From assembly GCA_033439255.1 (NCBI GenBank), contig CM065892.1, positions 930,001 to 994,000 on the forward strand: DNA of 64,000 nucleotides, in the 5' to 3' direction. Source of the stretch: Hericium rajendrae. Taxonomy: Eukaryota > Basidiomycota > Agaricomycetes > Russulales > Hericiaceae. Position numbers and translations under genes: made by a program. Of this stretch, positions 23,412 through 35,053 are shown piece after piece. Under the pieces are notes generated by a model, which was not told the DNA's origin, searched no databases, and worked only from the letters and a program-made list of their open reading frames with translations. Within the stretch, counting starts at the first letter, position 1. Every line of letters begins with the position of its first letter.

Positions 23412-24355
23412 ATGCCTGAGTCCCGCGAAGATTCCGTCTACCTCGCCAAGCTCGCTGAGCAGGCTGAGCGCTACGAAGGTGCGTCACCCGCGCGTGTACT
23501 GCGCGTGCACAGCGGTCTGACGGCCCATGCCACCTGCAGAGATGGTCGAGAACATGAAGCGCGTTGCTTCGTCCGACCAGGAACTCACCGTCGAGGAGCG
23601 CAATCTCTTGTCCGTCGCGTACAAGAACGTCATTGGCGCCCGCCGCGCGTCGTGGAGGATCGTGTCTTCGATTGAGCAGAAGGAGGAGTCGAAGGGCAAT
23701 GAGGCGCAGGTCTCCATGATCAAGGGCTACCGGGAGAAGATTGAGAGCGAGCTCGCCAAGATCTGCGAGGACATCCTCGACGTTCTCGACAAGCACCTCA
23801 TCCCCTCGGCCGCCTCGGGCGAGTCCAAGGTGTTCTACCACAAGATGTGAGTTTTGCCGTTATGAGCACGTGACATTGTTGATTGACATGGGTCCACAGG
23901 ATGGGTGACTACCACCGCTACCTCGCCGAGTTCGCCACCGGCGACAAGCGAAAAGACAGCGCGGACAAGTCGCTCGAGGCATACAAGGCTGCGTCCGATG
24001 TTGCCGTCACCGAGCTCCCGCCGACGCACCCCATCCGCCTCGGTCTTGCACTCAACTTCTCCGTGTTCTACTACGAGATCCTCAACAGCCCCGACCGTGC
24101 ATGCCATCTTGCCAAGCAGGCGTTCGACGACGCGATCGCGGAGCTCGACACGCTCTCGGAAGAGAGCTACAAGGACTCGACGCTGATCATGCAGCTCCTC
24201 CGGGACAACCTGACCCTCTGGACGTCGGACATGCAGGACTCTGGTGAGTCGCGTCGATGTGTTTTGCCAGCGCATATAGCTGATTAAATTTAAATTCTGC
24301 AGCGGACAAGAACGAGAAGGAGGAGGGTGCCGAGGCGGCAGCGGACGACGCTTAA
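23412..24355 (+). CDS. 14-3-3 protein
   Basis: Four exons (23412-23478, 23540-23846, 23900-24243, 24303-24355) give 256 residues, normal for the family. Signature blocks are present: [40 protein letters not shown], then [37 protein letters not shown] and [10 protein letters not shown]. The phosphopeptide-binding Lys/Arg/Arg/Tyr set lies in conserved context. The acidic tail [11 protein letters not shown] is typical of fungal forms. 14-3-3 dimers bind phosphoserine proteins and control signalling and cell cycle in the cytosol and nucleus. A second, diverged copy lies on the other strand at 32903-33886. Confidence 0.95.
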
Positions 24356-26193
24356 TTGCGTTCCATGCAGCGACTCCTTTGCATCACTCTGTCCATCAAG
24401 GACACCCGGTTGCGGGGGATGCCGACCTGGCGATATGTCCCTGCTCTGTTGTTGTCTGCCTACCCGTATTGTGCCGTGTCCATACATATCCCACCTATCC
24501 GCATCCATCCGCCACTCCATCTTGTTAACGTCGATTATTCCTTTCCTTTTCTCCCCGCGCGTCTTTTCTATTACTTTCATTCTTCTTGTTCGTGGTCCCG
24601 CGTCTTGCGAGTGCAACGAGGCCTGGGGCGGTCATGGTAGATTGAAGGTTGCATATGAAGACAAATAACCAATCCTTTAATCAGCCTGTCTGTGGATGCC
24701 CGCGTTGTCGCCCCTCTTTTTGCTTCCGTCTGTGGAAGAAGCAGAATGAAAGTCCGCTAGCTGCGGAATCGTGCGCCAGGTATACGGGTACACGACACGG
24801 GTACACGACATTTGCTTCCGATTTTTTTTCTTTGTTTGGAGGGTATCGTGAGTTGCAAGAACGGAACCACCTTCCGAATGGCCTTTCATGGTGTGGCTTG
24901 TATGAATGATATCTTACAGCTCGTGGCACACCAAGTTCATCCTTGATAGTGACTTTCGCTGGCTCATAAAATGCGGCTTCTCTTCTTGACAGCGCTTTGA
25001 CAAGGCCTGACACGAGGTCACCTGCTCGAGCCTTATTTTGAGTTTGTTCCACTCAGAAACATATCAGAACGTAATAGATGGGTGGGGAGACTCGCTCCGT
25101 CTCGGTGTCCGCGGATCTGTGTCGCGAGGCTGGTGGGGCGGTGGAGGATCGCATCGCAGGGTCGTGCTGGTTGGGTGTTTCGAGTTTATGGTGCTGTTCG
25201 GTGCTGGACTGTTGCATCGCCGAGTCATGCTGCAGCTGTGTATTTCGTGTTTATGGTACTTTTTTTTTTGCGACAAAGAACGTCGACGGTTCGATCAGCG
25301 TCTGTACATGGTCGTTGTTGCATCTTTGGCGCAGGGGTGGATCACAGGATGTCGATGGGTCGTAAAGAACCATCTGCGGCGAGTGCCGGGCGATCAAACA
25401 TCATTGAAACTGTATCAGGGCTTTGACAATTGTGCTCGACGCAGGCAACGTTTGTTCGGTTTGGACTTATTGTTGTGCTAAAGGTGTATTCTATGTGTAA
25501 GAAAGGGAGGAACAAATGAAAGAGAGCTAAGTTAGTAGGAAGCGGGTGATAGATGGAAGCGTGGACGCGTCTAGATCTGATGCGGTCGGACTCGGGGGGA
25601 TCGCACAGGGCGGCTGCCAGACAGGTAGGGGATGGAAGATAACGCGCGGGGCCGGGCGATCCAGCGCGAGACGGCGCATACGCCCGCGCGGGAAAAATGC
25701 GCGGGGACGCTCAGCATGCGCCGCGTGTGCTGGTGTGGGCGTGAGCCTTGTGGACTGATGATGATGGCGCACAGGGCAGCAGAACGGCGGCTTTTCGTGT
25801 GGAGAAGGGAACGGGAGACGGGTCGCTCGGCTGCGTGCGGCTTCTGTGTCAGCGGCATCGCGCTTGCCTTTTTCGGAAGTGTAAGATCTCGTGAGATCCG
25901 CCGGGAGGGCGCAACCGAAAAATAGGCAGGGTGCACAACTGCCCAGGGGGAGGCATGCTGAGTTTATTCTGAAAATATGAAGGGGAGCGACGGGGAGAGG
26001 AAGGTAGAAGAGGGGGTGGAGGTAGGGGGAGAGGGCGGTGTTGGGCCAGGCAGGTGGGTGTGGCGACTGAAATTGAAAGCCCGCTCGAGTCCGTTCCCTT
26101 GTCTCCCTCTGCTTCTCTCTTGCACTCGACCCTCACCATCATCTATCCTGTCCCACCCCCATCGTCTCCGTTTCTGTTCGTTGTCGCCCATCC
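24356..26193. other. intergenic between 14-3-3 and KDM5 genes
   Basis: No convincing gene on either strand. The first 300 bases should be the 3' untranslated region. The segment 26090-26190 is C/T-rich and is the likely KDM5 promoter and leader. A poly-T stretch lies at 25260-25270. Confidence 0.55.
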
Positions 26194-29100
26194 ATGCCGC
26201 GCTCCCCCTCCGCGGCCTCCACCCGCGGCACCCCCGCCCGCCGCGGGCGATCGCCTCGCACCAGCATAGGCACCCCCGCCGCAAACACAGCGCCCGACGC
26301 CCTCCCTTTTGCTCCCGCCTCCCCCACCACCAGCACCGCTCCGAAACCAATCCCGACATTCACAAGCTGCCTTTCCATCCCCGTCGAGGGCGCCGTCCCC
26401 ATCGCGCGCCCCGTGCAGGCCCCGCCGCCCCCCGCACGCGCGCAGACCCCCACGGACGAGCCGCGGCGCGCGCCGCGGAAGTCCAAGGTCGAGGCCCTCG
26501 CGGCGCTGCAGAATCACGCGAGCGCAAGCGCGCTCGACGATATCCCGCAGGGTGCCGTCCCGGGCTTCGTGCGCCCCGACGTGGGCCCGATTCCCGTCAC
26601 GCCCGCACTGGATCTTGACACTGTGAAGACGACCCCGCCACGCGAGGTGCAGCGGCCCAGCGGCCCGCGGCCCTTTGAGCTCGCCGACTGTCCTGAGTTT
26701 TATCCGACGCCGGAGGAGTTCAAGGATCCGATGGCGTACATCAAGAAGATTTCCGAGACGGCGTGCGACTACGGGATGTGCAAGATCGTGCCGCCCGAGG
26801 ACTGGCATATGCCTTTTGTGACTGATACAGAGGTGCGTGGCTCGTGCCTTTTTTGCTTCTCGTCTTTTGTGCTGCGCTGCGTGCCTCGCTGGCTCTGCCT
26901 TGTCTGCGATTCTGAGAAGCGAAGAGCTGACGCTGATCGTTCCTGGTCTGTTTATATGTCGCTGTGCTGCAGAACTTTCGCTTCACGACACGCCTGCAGC
27001 GGCTCAACTCGATCGAAGCGTCTTCGCGCGCAAAAGTCAACTATCTCGAACAGCTGTATCGATTCCATCAGCAGCAGGGCAACACCCGTGTTTCGGTGCC
27101 CACGATTAACAACAAGCCCCTCGACCTGTGGCTCCTGAGAAAGGAGGTGAAGAAATTGGGCGGCCATGAAGCCGTGAGTAGTCCCTCTTGTCTTTTTGAT
27201 TGCACTGTGTTGATCACAGGGAGTAGGTTACAAAAACGAAGAAATGGGGCGATCTCGGCCGTTTGCTAGGCTACGGCGGCATCCCGGGCTTGTCGACGCA
27301 GATCAAGAACTCGTACACCCGCGTCATCCTCCCATACGAGACATTCTGCGAGCGCGTGCGCAACTCGCCGGCGCTAGCCAATGCCACGGCGAATGCCTCT
27401 GCGAACACGCAGATCCGTACGCTGGCGCGCCGCCGGCAGAGCATGAGCGTGAGCCTCGAGCCCGAGGGATCTGGCGCTAGGCAGGACAGCCCGCCGTCGA
27501 GCCCGCTCACGGCGACGTCCAGTCCGTTGAGCGAGCCGCCCGAGGAGGCGGAGGTCAAAGACGTATTGGGGTCTGAAAGGGGTTCTGGGAGGAGGCGATT
27601 GCCGAGAAGAAGCATCTCGGATGTTACCCGTTCGTAGTTTTTGCTCGCAGACAGCCGGTAACATGGCTGACGTTGTGTCTCAGCGCATAAAGACGAAGTA
27701 AAGAAGGCCAGGACGAATGGGGCGTCTTCGAAAGCAGGAGCACAGAAGAGTGAAGAAGGACCAGGCGAGGTGAGCAGCCCCAGGGCCGTCCCGATGACAC
27801 AGCCGCTCACAAACCCGATACCCGCGAAATAGCAGCCGTGTGAGATATGCCACAAGGGCCACCGCGGCGAGGAGATGCTCCTCTGCGACGGCTGCGACTG
27901 CGGTGCGTAACTAGCGGTGGGATGCCCCTGAGGGATTTTTGCTGATGTGCGCAGGCTTCCATATGTTCTGCCTCGACCCGCCGCTCGCGAGCGTGCCGAA
28001 GGGCCAGTGGTACTGTCATACGTGTTTGTTTGGCACGGGCGGCGATTTTGGATTCGATGAGGGCGAGGAGCACTCGCTCTCGAGCTTCCAGGCGCGTGAT
28101 CGCGAGTTCCGGCGGCTGTGGTTTGAGACGCATCCGCCGCCGAAGATGGGGAAGGAGGGCGTGAGTGAGTATGATGTCGAGGAGGAGTTTTGGAGGCTCG
28201 TGCAGAGCGCGTCAGATACCGTCGAGATTGAGTACGGTGCGGATGTGCATTCGACGACGCATGGGAGGTGAGTTTTTCGCTATGTTGGTATGTATATTCA
28301 TGGTGTTTATAATTTTTAAAGCGCCATGCCGACGCTCGAGACGCACCCTCTCAATCCATACTCGAAGGATCCGTGGAATCTGAACAACGTGCCCATCTTG
28401 TCCGAGTCGCTGCTGCGGTACATCAAGTCGGACATCTCGGGCATGACCGTGCCATGGACGTATGTTGGCATGGTTTTCTCCACCTTCTGCTGGCACAACG
28501 AGGCAAGTCGGCTTCCTTTTTGGTCGCATGCCGCTTTGCTCACGTCATGACAGGACCACTACACCTACAGCATCAACTACAGTAAGTGACCTTCCCGTTT
28601 GAGACGGATGACATGCTGAGATGACGTCTGCAGTGCACTGGGGCGAAGCCAAGACGTGGTACGGCATTCCCGGGGCCGACGCGGACAAGTTTGAGGCCGC
28701 CATCCGCCGAGAGGCCCCCGATCTCTTCGAGGCGCAGCCTGACCTGCTTTTCCAGCTCGTCACCCTTATGAACCCCAAACGCCTCACAGAGGCCGGCGTG
28801 AACGTCTATGCGTGCAACCAGCGCGCGGGCGAGTTTGTCATCACGTACCCCAAGGCGTACCATGCCGGGTTTAATCATGGGGTACGCAGCATTTTCATTT
28901 GACTAATGAATGCGGCTAAAACGACATGCTGCAGCTGAACTTTAATGAAGCTGTGAACTTTGCGCTGCCGGATTGGTTGCCGTATGGACGCCAGTGTGTG
29001 CAGCGCTACCGCGACCACCGCAAGCACCCCGTCTTCTCGCATGACGAGCTCCTCATCACTATCACCCAACAATCGCAGTCTATCGCCACCGCGATTTGGT

Positions 29101-32100
29101 AAGCCCCTTCTTCCTAGAACATTGCTTCCCTACTCACAAGCTCCGCTGTGATCAGGCTGAACGACAGTCTCAAGGAAATGACGGACCGTGAGCTCGGCGA
29201 CCGGCGCAAGGCCCGCGCACTCAAGATGGGCGAGGTTCTCGAACACGAAGACAGGCCAGAAGACATGTATCAGTGCCACACATGCAAGGCCTTCTGCTAC
29301 CTGTCACAGGTCACGTGTGCCTGCACCACGAAAATCGCCTGCGTCGACCACGCATCGCAACTCTGCGACTGCGCCATGGAACAGCGCGTCCTGCGCAAGC
29401 GCTTCTCCGACGAGGAGCTCGTCGAGACGCAGAGCAGGGTCGCAGAACGCGCAGCAATCCCCACAGCATGGCAGGCGAAGCTCCGGAAGGCGCTGGCCGA
29501 GAGCGCACGCCCCCAGCTCCGCACGCTGCGTGCGCTGCTCGCCGAGGGCGACCGCATCAACCACCCGCTGCCCGAGCTGCGCATGATCCGCAAGTGCGTC
29601 GCGCGCGCCAACGACTGGATCGACGCCGCGCAGGGCTTCATCGTGCGCAAGCAGAGCCGCAAGCGGTCCAAGCGCCCGCGCGGGCGCCCGCCGCTCAGCG
29701 AGCAGAGCACGAGCGCCATCGAGGACCCGGGCGAGCGCCCGGATAAGGGCCTGGAGGACCTGTATGCGCTGCTGAAGGAGGTCGAGGGGCTCGGGTTCGA
29801 CTGCTCGGAGATTACAACGCTCAAGGACGCCGCGGCCAAGGCGGAGGAGCTCAAGGCCGGCGCGCACACGTTGCTGTCGTCCGTCCCATCCGACCGCGAT
29901 CGCGAGGCATACGTGCGCGACTGCGAGCGGCTTCTGCTCGAAGGCTCGTCTGTGAACGTGTACATCGAGGAGCTCGCTGAAGTCGAGAAGCTCGTCGCGC
30001 GGGAGCAGCTCATCCGCGAGCTCGAGAACGACGTGGACGACAGCACGATGACGCTCGACGACGTGAACGACTACCTCGTCCGCGCGCGGGGGTGCAACCT
30101 CGGCGCGGAGAACACGCACGTCAAGCTGCTCGAGGCGCGCCAGCGCGCGGGCCAGACGTGGGACGAGCGCGCCAAGCACGTGCTCGCGCAGGCGTACAAG
30201 ACGCTCGACGAGCTCGACGAGTTCGGCGACATCGACAGCAGCGTGCCGATCGACCCCACGATCCTCGACAAGGTCGGCGCGGCGCGGGCCAAGGCGAAGG
30301 AGTTCGAGAAGCAGGCGAAGACGTGGCTTGTCCCCGAGCAAGGCGCCGTGCGCCCGCGCGTGCAGGACGTGATGCGCTTCGTCACGCGCGCGGAGAAGGA
30401 GTTTAGCATCCCCGCTGTGCGCGAGCTCAAGCGCATGGCGGACTTTGCGCTTGACCTTGAGAGCCGCTGTGACCAGGTGCTCAAGAACCGTTTCGAGCAC
30501 CAGGACGAGGAGGAGGACGTGTTCGCGGTCATGCTCAAGTGGGTCGACTATGCGAAGCAGCACCTCAGCGTCTTTACGCTGCCCAAATTCGAGAAGCTTG
30601 ACCAACAGCTGACGCTGCACTACCGCTGGATCGAGAGCTTGCCCTGGTACTGCACGCAGCATCGCGCGGCACACGGCGCGGGGCTGTACGAGGATGTCAT
30701 TGCGGCGACGCGCCCTGAGGACGACATGCCGCCCGAGGACGAGTACTTCACGTGTATCTGCGACGACGCGGTCCGCCCGCCCGCGCCCGGGACGAACTCG
30801 GACGCCGTGCAGTGCGACCACTGCTTCGCGCGGTTCCACGGCCAGTGCGCGCGCAGCGGCGGCTCGTGCCCGTTCTGCGACCACCACCACTGGAACGGCT
30901 CGATCCACAAGGAGCGCAGCTGGCACTTCTGCTTCATGCCGACGATGCTCGTCTACGCGCCGGACGTCACGAAGAACTACTCGGAGGACTGGAAGCAGCT
31001 CGAGCTCATCGTGCACCGCGTGGACCGCCTCGCGGCGGTCATCGGCCAGTTCCTGTCGTTCGCGTCGCAGCCGGGCAACCAGCGGCGCGAGTACATCTCG
31101 CAGGTGCGCCACTATATGCGCAAGCTGTACAAGATCCAGTTCGCGGTGTCGCCGAATCCGGAGGTGTCTTTCGGGCTTGATCTTGCTGGTCTGCACCGCA
31201 TCATTGCGGGCCAGCCGACGGCTGTCCGTACAAAGAAGCGGCGCCGGCCGAAGTTCATCTTTGGGCAGGATATCGATGGAGACTGGGTCGATGGGACGCG
31301 GTGCATCTGTAGAGGGCGCACGCCGTATCTGGTCAACTACCCGGCCGTGACGTGCACGCTTTGCCACAAGAAGTACCATGGTGGATGCGTCTTCTTTCCC
31401 ATTGACCCGACGACGTTCGATAATCGCTTCACGTGTCCTCTGTGCTGCTTGCGGAAGAATAGACGGTATGAGTATGCGGAGCTGCGAGTGAAAAACATAG
31501 GTGCGTGTGCTCGTAAGCTAGGGCTTCCATTGCTGATCTCCCTGCCTGCAGATGAAACCGATGTCGAGACGTATGTCGACACCGTGAAGATGTTGGAGAC
31601 GTTCAGCAAGAATATCATTTTCAAGAAATTGCCCCCACCATATACCCAGACGCTCTTTGTCGAGCTCGTCAAGTTCACAGCCGGGCAGCCAGACGCGGTG
31701 TCTATCAACGGCGCCACGCATCCCAGCACCTCGTCGCCGACAAATCACGCCACCAATGGTGCCCCGCATGCCCCTCGACATTCTCACACCAGTCCCCATG
31801 TTCAGCCGCCGCCGCCTGCTATGTCTGCGCCTTCTTATGATTCTAGCCGCTCCGCGTCCGTTCCTGGACACCATATGCCTCCGCCGCCGCCCTGGGCCAA
31901 TAAATGGTCGAACCATGCAGCATCGACGGCTTCAACGTCGACACCCGCCCCGCCGTCTCGCACGCCGACGACGCCGCTTCTCGAGGCCCACCGCGTGCCC
32001 ATCACGACGCCGCCGTCTGCATCGCGCAAACGCAAGTTCGCAGACTCGTCCGAGCCCGCGGATCCGCCCATCGATCTGGCTGTACTTGACAGTCCTGGTC

Positions 32101-32477
32101 CCGCGCCGTCATGGCCCACCCCGCCTGGCAAGCGACGGACAATGTCCCGCACGCCCGCGCCCGAGTCGGCCGGGCCCTCGCATTCGCATGCGGCGCCCTC
32201 GCGGCCGATCCAGACCCTCTCGCCCTCGCTCGCGATGATCATGTCGCCCGACAGCCGCCATTCGCCGCGTCAGCCTGTGTATGCGCCCATGCCGGGCCCT
32301 TCGACGATGAGCCGTGCGCCGTCCACGTCCCCGCCGCCGGGACACGGCGCGCGCAAGGCGAGCGCGAGTAGCAGCACGTACTTTGACCCGCTGCGCCCGC
32401 GGCGAGTGTCTGATGCACGGCTGCCGCCTATCGCAGGTCCCGAGGGCGCGTCATCTGTGCCCCCGCCTCCCCTGTAA
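26194..32477 (+). CDS. KDM5/Lid2-type histone H3K4 demethylase
   Basis: Twelve exons (26194-26832, 26973-27173, 27227-27629, 27684-27769, 27833-27902, 27955-28267, 28322-28502, 28554-28581, 28634-28881, 28935-29099, 29157-31500, 31552-32477) give 1867 residues. Domains in order: JmjN (~166-211, [11 protein letters not shown]); ARID (~228-325); PHD1 (~445-488, [10 protein letters not shown]); JmjC (~571-778) with iron ligands in [13 protein letters not shown] and HAGFNHG; C5HC2 zinc finger (~816-850); PLU-1-like helical region; PHD2 (~1309-1358); PHD3 (~1491-1545); proline/serine-rich tail. This is the JARID1/KDM5 layout, closest to fission yeast Lid2 with three PHD fingers, so removal of methyl groups from histone H3 lysine 4 is expected. 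The intron after HNE uses a GC donor. The last intron (31501-31551, 51 bases) has no stop and is a multiple of three, so it may be retained. Confidence 0.93.
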
Positions 32478-32902
32478 AGTTCTGCCCTGCTCTATGACCC
32501 GCTTCTGCTGCTCACTCGGTCTGTTTGTTTGCTGGTGTACTATCTATGTATCGTCGTCCTTGTTTCGCGCCTGCGTCCGCTGCTGTATTTTTGCTGCTTT
32601 CCACTTTCACTTAGGTATTTGCCGGTTTATGGAGGGTACTACATGCCTGCGTGCATGTGAGGAATGTGAATGCCGTGTCCGTATATATGTTGTTTGCTCT
32701 TGCGTATGTGTGATGTGCTTCTACTTGCACGGTTCTCTGATTCTTGAGGAATAGTGTGATTGAGAGGTATGAATGATTGCTATTCTGGACAACGGAAAGG
32801 ACGAAGGATAAGAAAAAAAGTAATACATGATGTGACAGACAGAGTAGGAATAATGCTGCGATGGAAAGAGCCCAAGAGAAAAGAACAAACACCGCCGTCT
32901 CG
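32478..32902. other. convergent 3' region
   Basis: KDM5 (plus) and the second 14-3-3 gene (minus) end toward each other here. The sequence is T-rich then A-rich, suitable for terminators of both, and I see no gene. Confidence 0.5.
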
Positions 32903-33886
32903 TCACCTCTGCTCCGCTTCAGCTGGTAAAGGTTAAAGTGAAACATCAGCACTGCGAAGCAAGTCCATCTCGCATGGGAACGCACCTTGCTGCATCTCAT
33001 TATTCCACAGGATCAGATCGTCCCGCAGCAGCTGTAGAATCATCAACGAGTCCTTGAACGCATGCTCCGGCATGCGATACAGCATCCCGACCGCCTCGTC
33101 GAACGCGTGCTTCGCGAGGTGACACGCCCGCTCCGGGCTCGCGCGCACGTCGCGGTAGTACACCGCGAAGTTGAGCGCGAGCCCGAGGCGCGTCGGGTGC
33201 CACGGCTCGAGCGTCCCAAGTGCGTGCTTGTACGCCGCCTTGTACGCGTCGAGCGACAGCTGCGCGTAGTGCTCGCGGTGCTGCTTGCGCGCGAACTCGA
33301 CGAGGTAGCGGTAATAGTCGCCCTGCCTGTGTCGGCGCCGCCTCAATGCCGCAGGGAATTGTAAGATGGAATGGGGACTCACATCTTGCAGTAGAAAACC
33401 TTCTCCTCGCCCGCGTTCGCGGCGGGCACGAGCGACTTCTCCAGCAGCGCGAGCAGGTCGCGGCACGCGTCCGCGAGGTCGCGCTCGATGCGCTCGCGCT
33501 GGCGGCGCAGCAGGCCCTGCTCGCGCTTCGTCGCGCGGTGCGCGATGCCCTCGTGCTTCTCGAGAAGCTCGAGCGTGCGCCAGCTGTTGCGGTGCGTGCC
33601 GGTGATGTTCTTGTATGCGATGGAGAGCAGGTTGCGCTCCTCGACGGTCAGCTGCGCGTCGGAGTAGGTGATGATCGCTTTGAGCTGCGCGACGACGTCT
33701 GCGGGGGGGCGGATCAGGATGCGAGACGGGGGAGGCGGGGCTGTGGGTACCGTCCCAGCGCTCAGCCTGCTCGGCCAGCTTCGCGAGGAAAAAGCTCTCC
33801 GAGCGGGATACTTGGGTGTTGACCTGCCGTCATGGGTTGAGCACTTTGTTTCGCAGCAAAGAACATCGTACACGCACCGGAGACAT
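32903..33886 (-). CDS. second, divergent 14-3-3 protein
   Basis: Minus-strand exons 33886-33878, 33823-33751, 33698-33383, 33326-32986 and 32922-32903 give 252 residues. The core is clear: [81 protein letters not shown]. Compared with the copy at 23412 it has many substitutions, a tiny first exon of three codons (MSP) and a short tail (QQAEAEQR) in place of the acidic AAADDA end. Divergence well beyond allelic level suggests an old duplicate with its own partners. The 3' splice after GACACAG was chosen because it restores the conserved MxGDYYRY frame. Confidence 0.9.
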
Positions 33887-35053
33887 TGCTGCTAGAACGA
33901 CACCGGGGAAGGGGGAGGAGAAGGAGGACGGGGTGTCAGATAGGCGCGGATTGCACTCGGCCGCACCTTTTGATCATGATCAGACTAGGGCGGGGCAATG
34001 GGCATGAGGGATGAGCGCATGCCCTGGGTCCTCCTCCCTTGGGAAGGGCATGCTTCTGGCGTTGTGACTACTCATCGCCGCCGCTGTCTCGCTACATGCG
34101 GGGCACTACGTTGTTGATGATCGTTCCGCCGCAATTCCTTTTAATATTCTGTTCGATCCGTACCGCGTTGATGTCATTCATATGTCAGGATGACAGCACA
34201 AACCTCAAGGATCCCCGTACATTTAACAGACCCTCGCTGCGGGAGAAGAGTCGCTGAAAAAAGGACAAGACGCCAGCTCACGCTGATAGGTGGTGAACGC
34301 CGTTAGCGCCAGCGCGGAAGGAAGAACCAAAAAAAAGGTGCAGAAACAACGAGGCCAGATGATAGGTAGAGTCGAGGAGCATCGAGAGAACGCGAGAGCG
34401 CGTACACGTTGCCGGCTATTAGTCCGTTCCGACCAGCTGACGACGTCGAGCCCTCTGCCCATCGAGAAGCTTTCCAGATTAGCCAGTGTAACGGCGATTC
34501 AAGAATCTGGTGTTGAATACTGCGCGAGAACCGAGAAGCAGAATAGAGATAACACGAAAGGATTTGCGTTTAGCTGAGTTCTTGTAAACGCATGACAAAA
34601 GAACTAAGAACACAAACGGTAGAATAGCTACGTGCTGACTAATCGTAACTTGTACCTACACGGACTGCCTGATACCTTCCAACATCTGATAGCTGCGATA
34701 CTCAGCTCATGTTCTAGCTATGCAAAGCACGAGCTTGCCAGCCATCAGCGACGCCATTCGGATCCACAGGGCATTTGCAGGGCATGGCCAGACAAGACGG
34801 TGGGTGCCGATTGTTTGGCGCGGCGTATTTCCCAGTGTCAATCATCTGAACTGACCTCGTGCTTTCAGATAAAAACCTCTGGCATGTCAGAATGCATTCA
34901 CAGCAAGAAATCGACTCATGACATTAGGTCAGATCAGCTCCTTCGACGACACCCGCATCCTCGTGATGGCAAGAGAAACATAAGTACGTTGAAGAAGTGG
35001 TTAGGTCGGTGTTGACTTTACTTGAACAAGGCTTACTGCTAAGTCTCTGCCCA
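33887..35053. other. intergenic
   Basis: Upstream region of the second 14-3-3 gene followed by about 1 kb without coding character. No repeats recognised. Confidence 0.5.

Noticed and set aside
29304-31379. Long open frame of 691 codons on the minus strand
   Set aside because: It is the antisense shadow of the KDM5 exon at 29157-31500, produced by its GC-rich codons.
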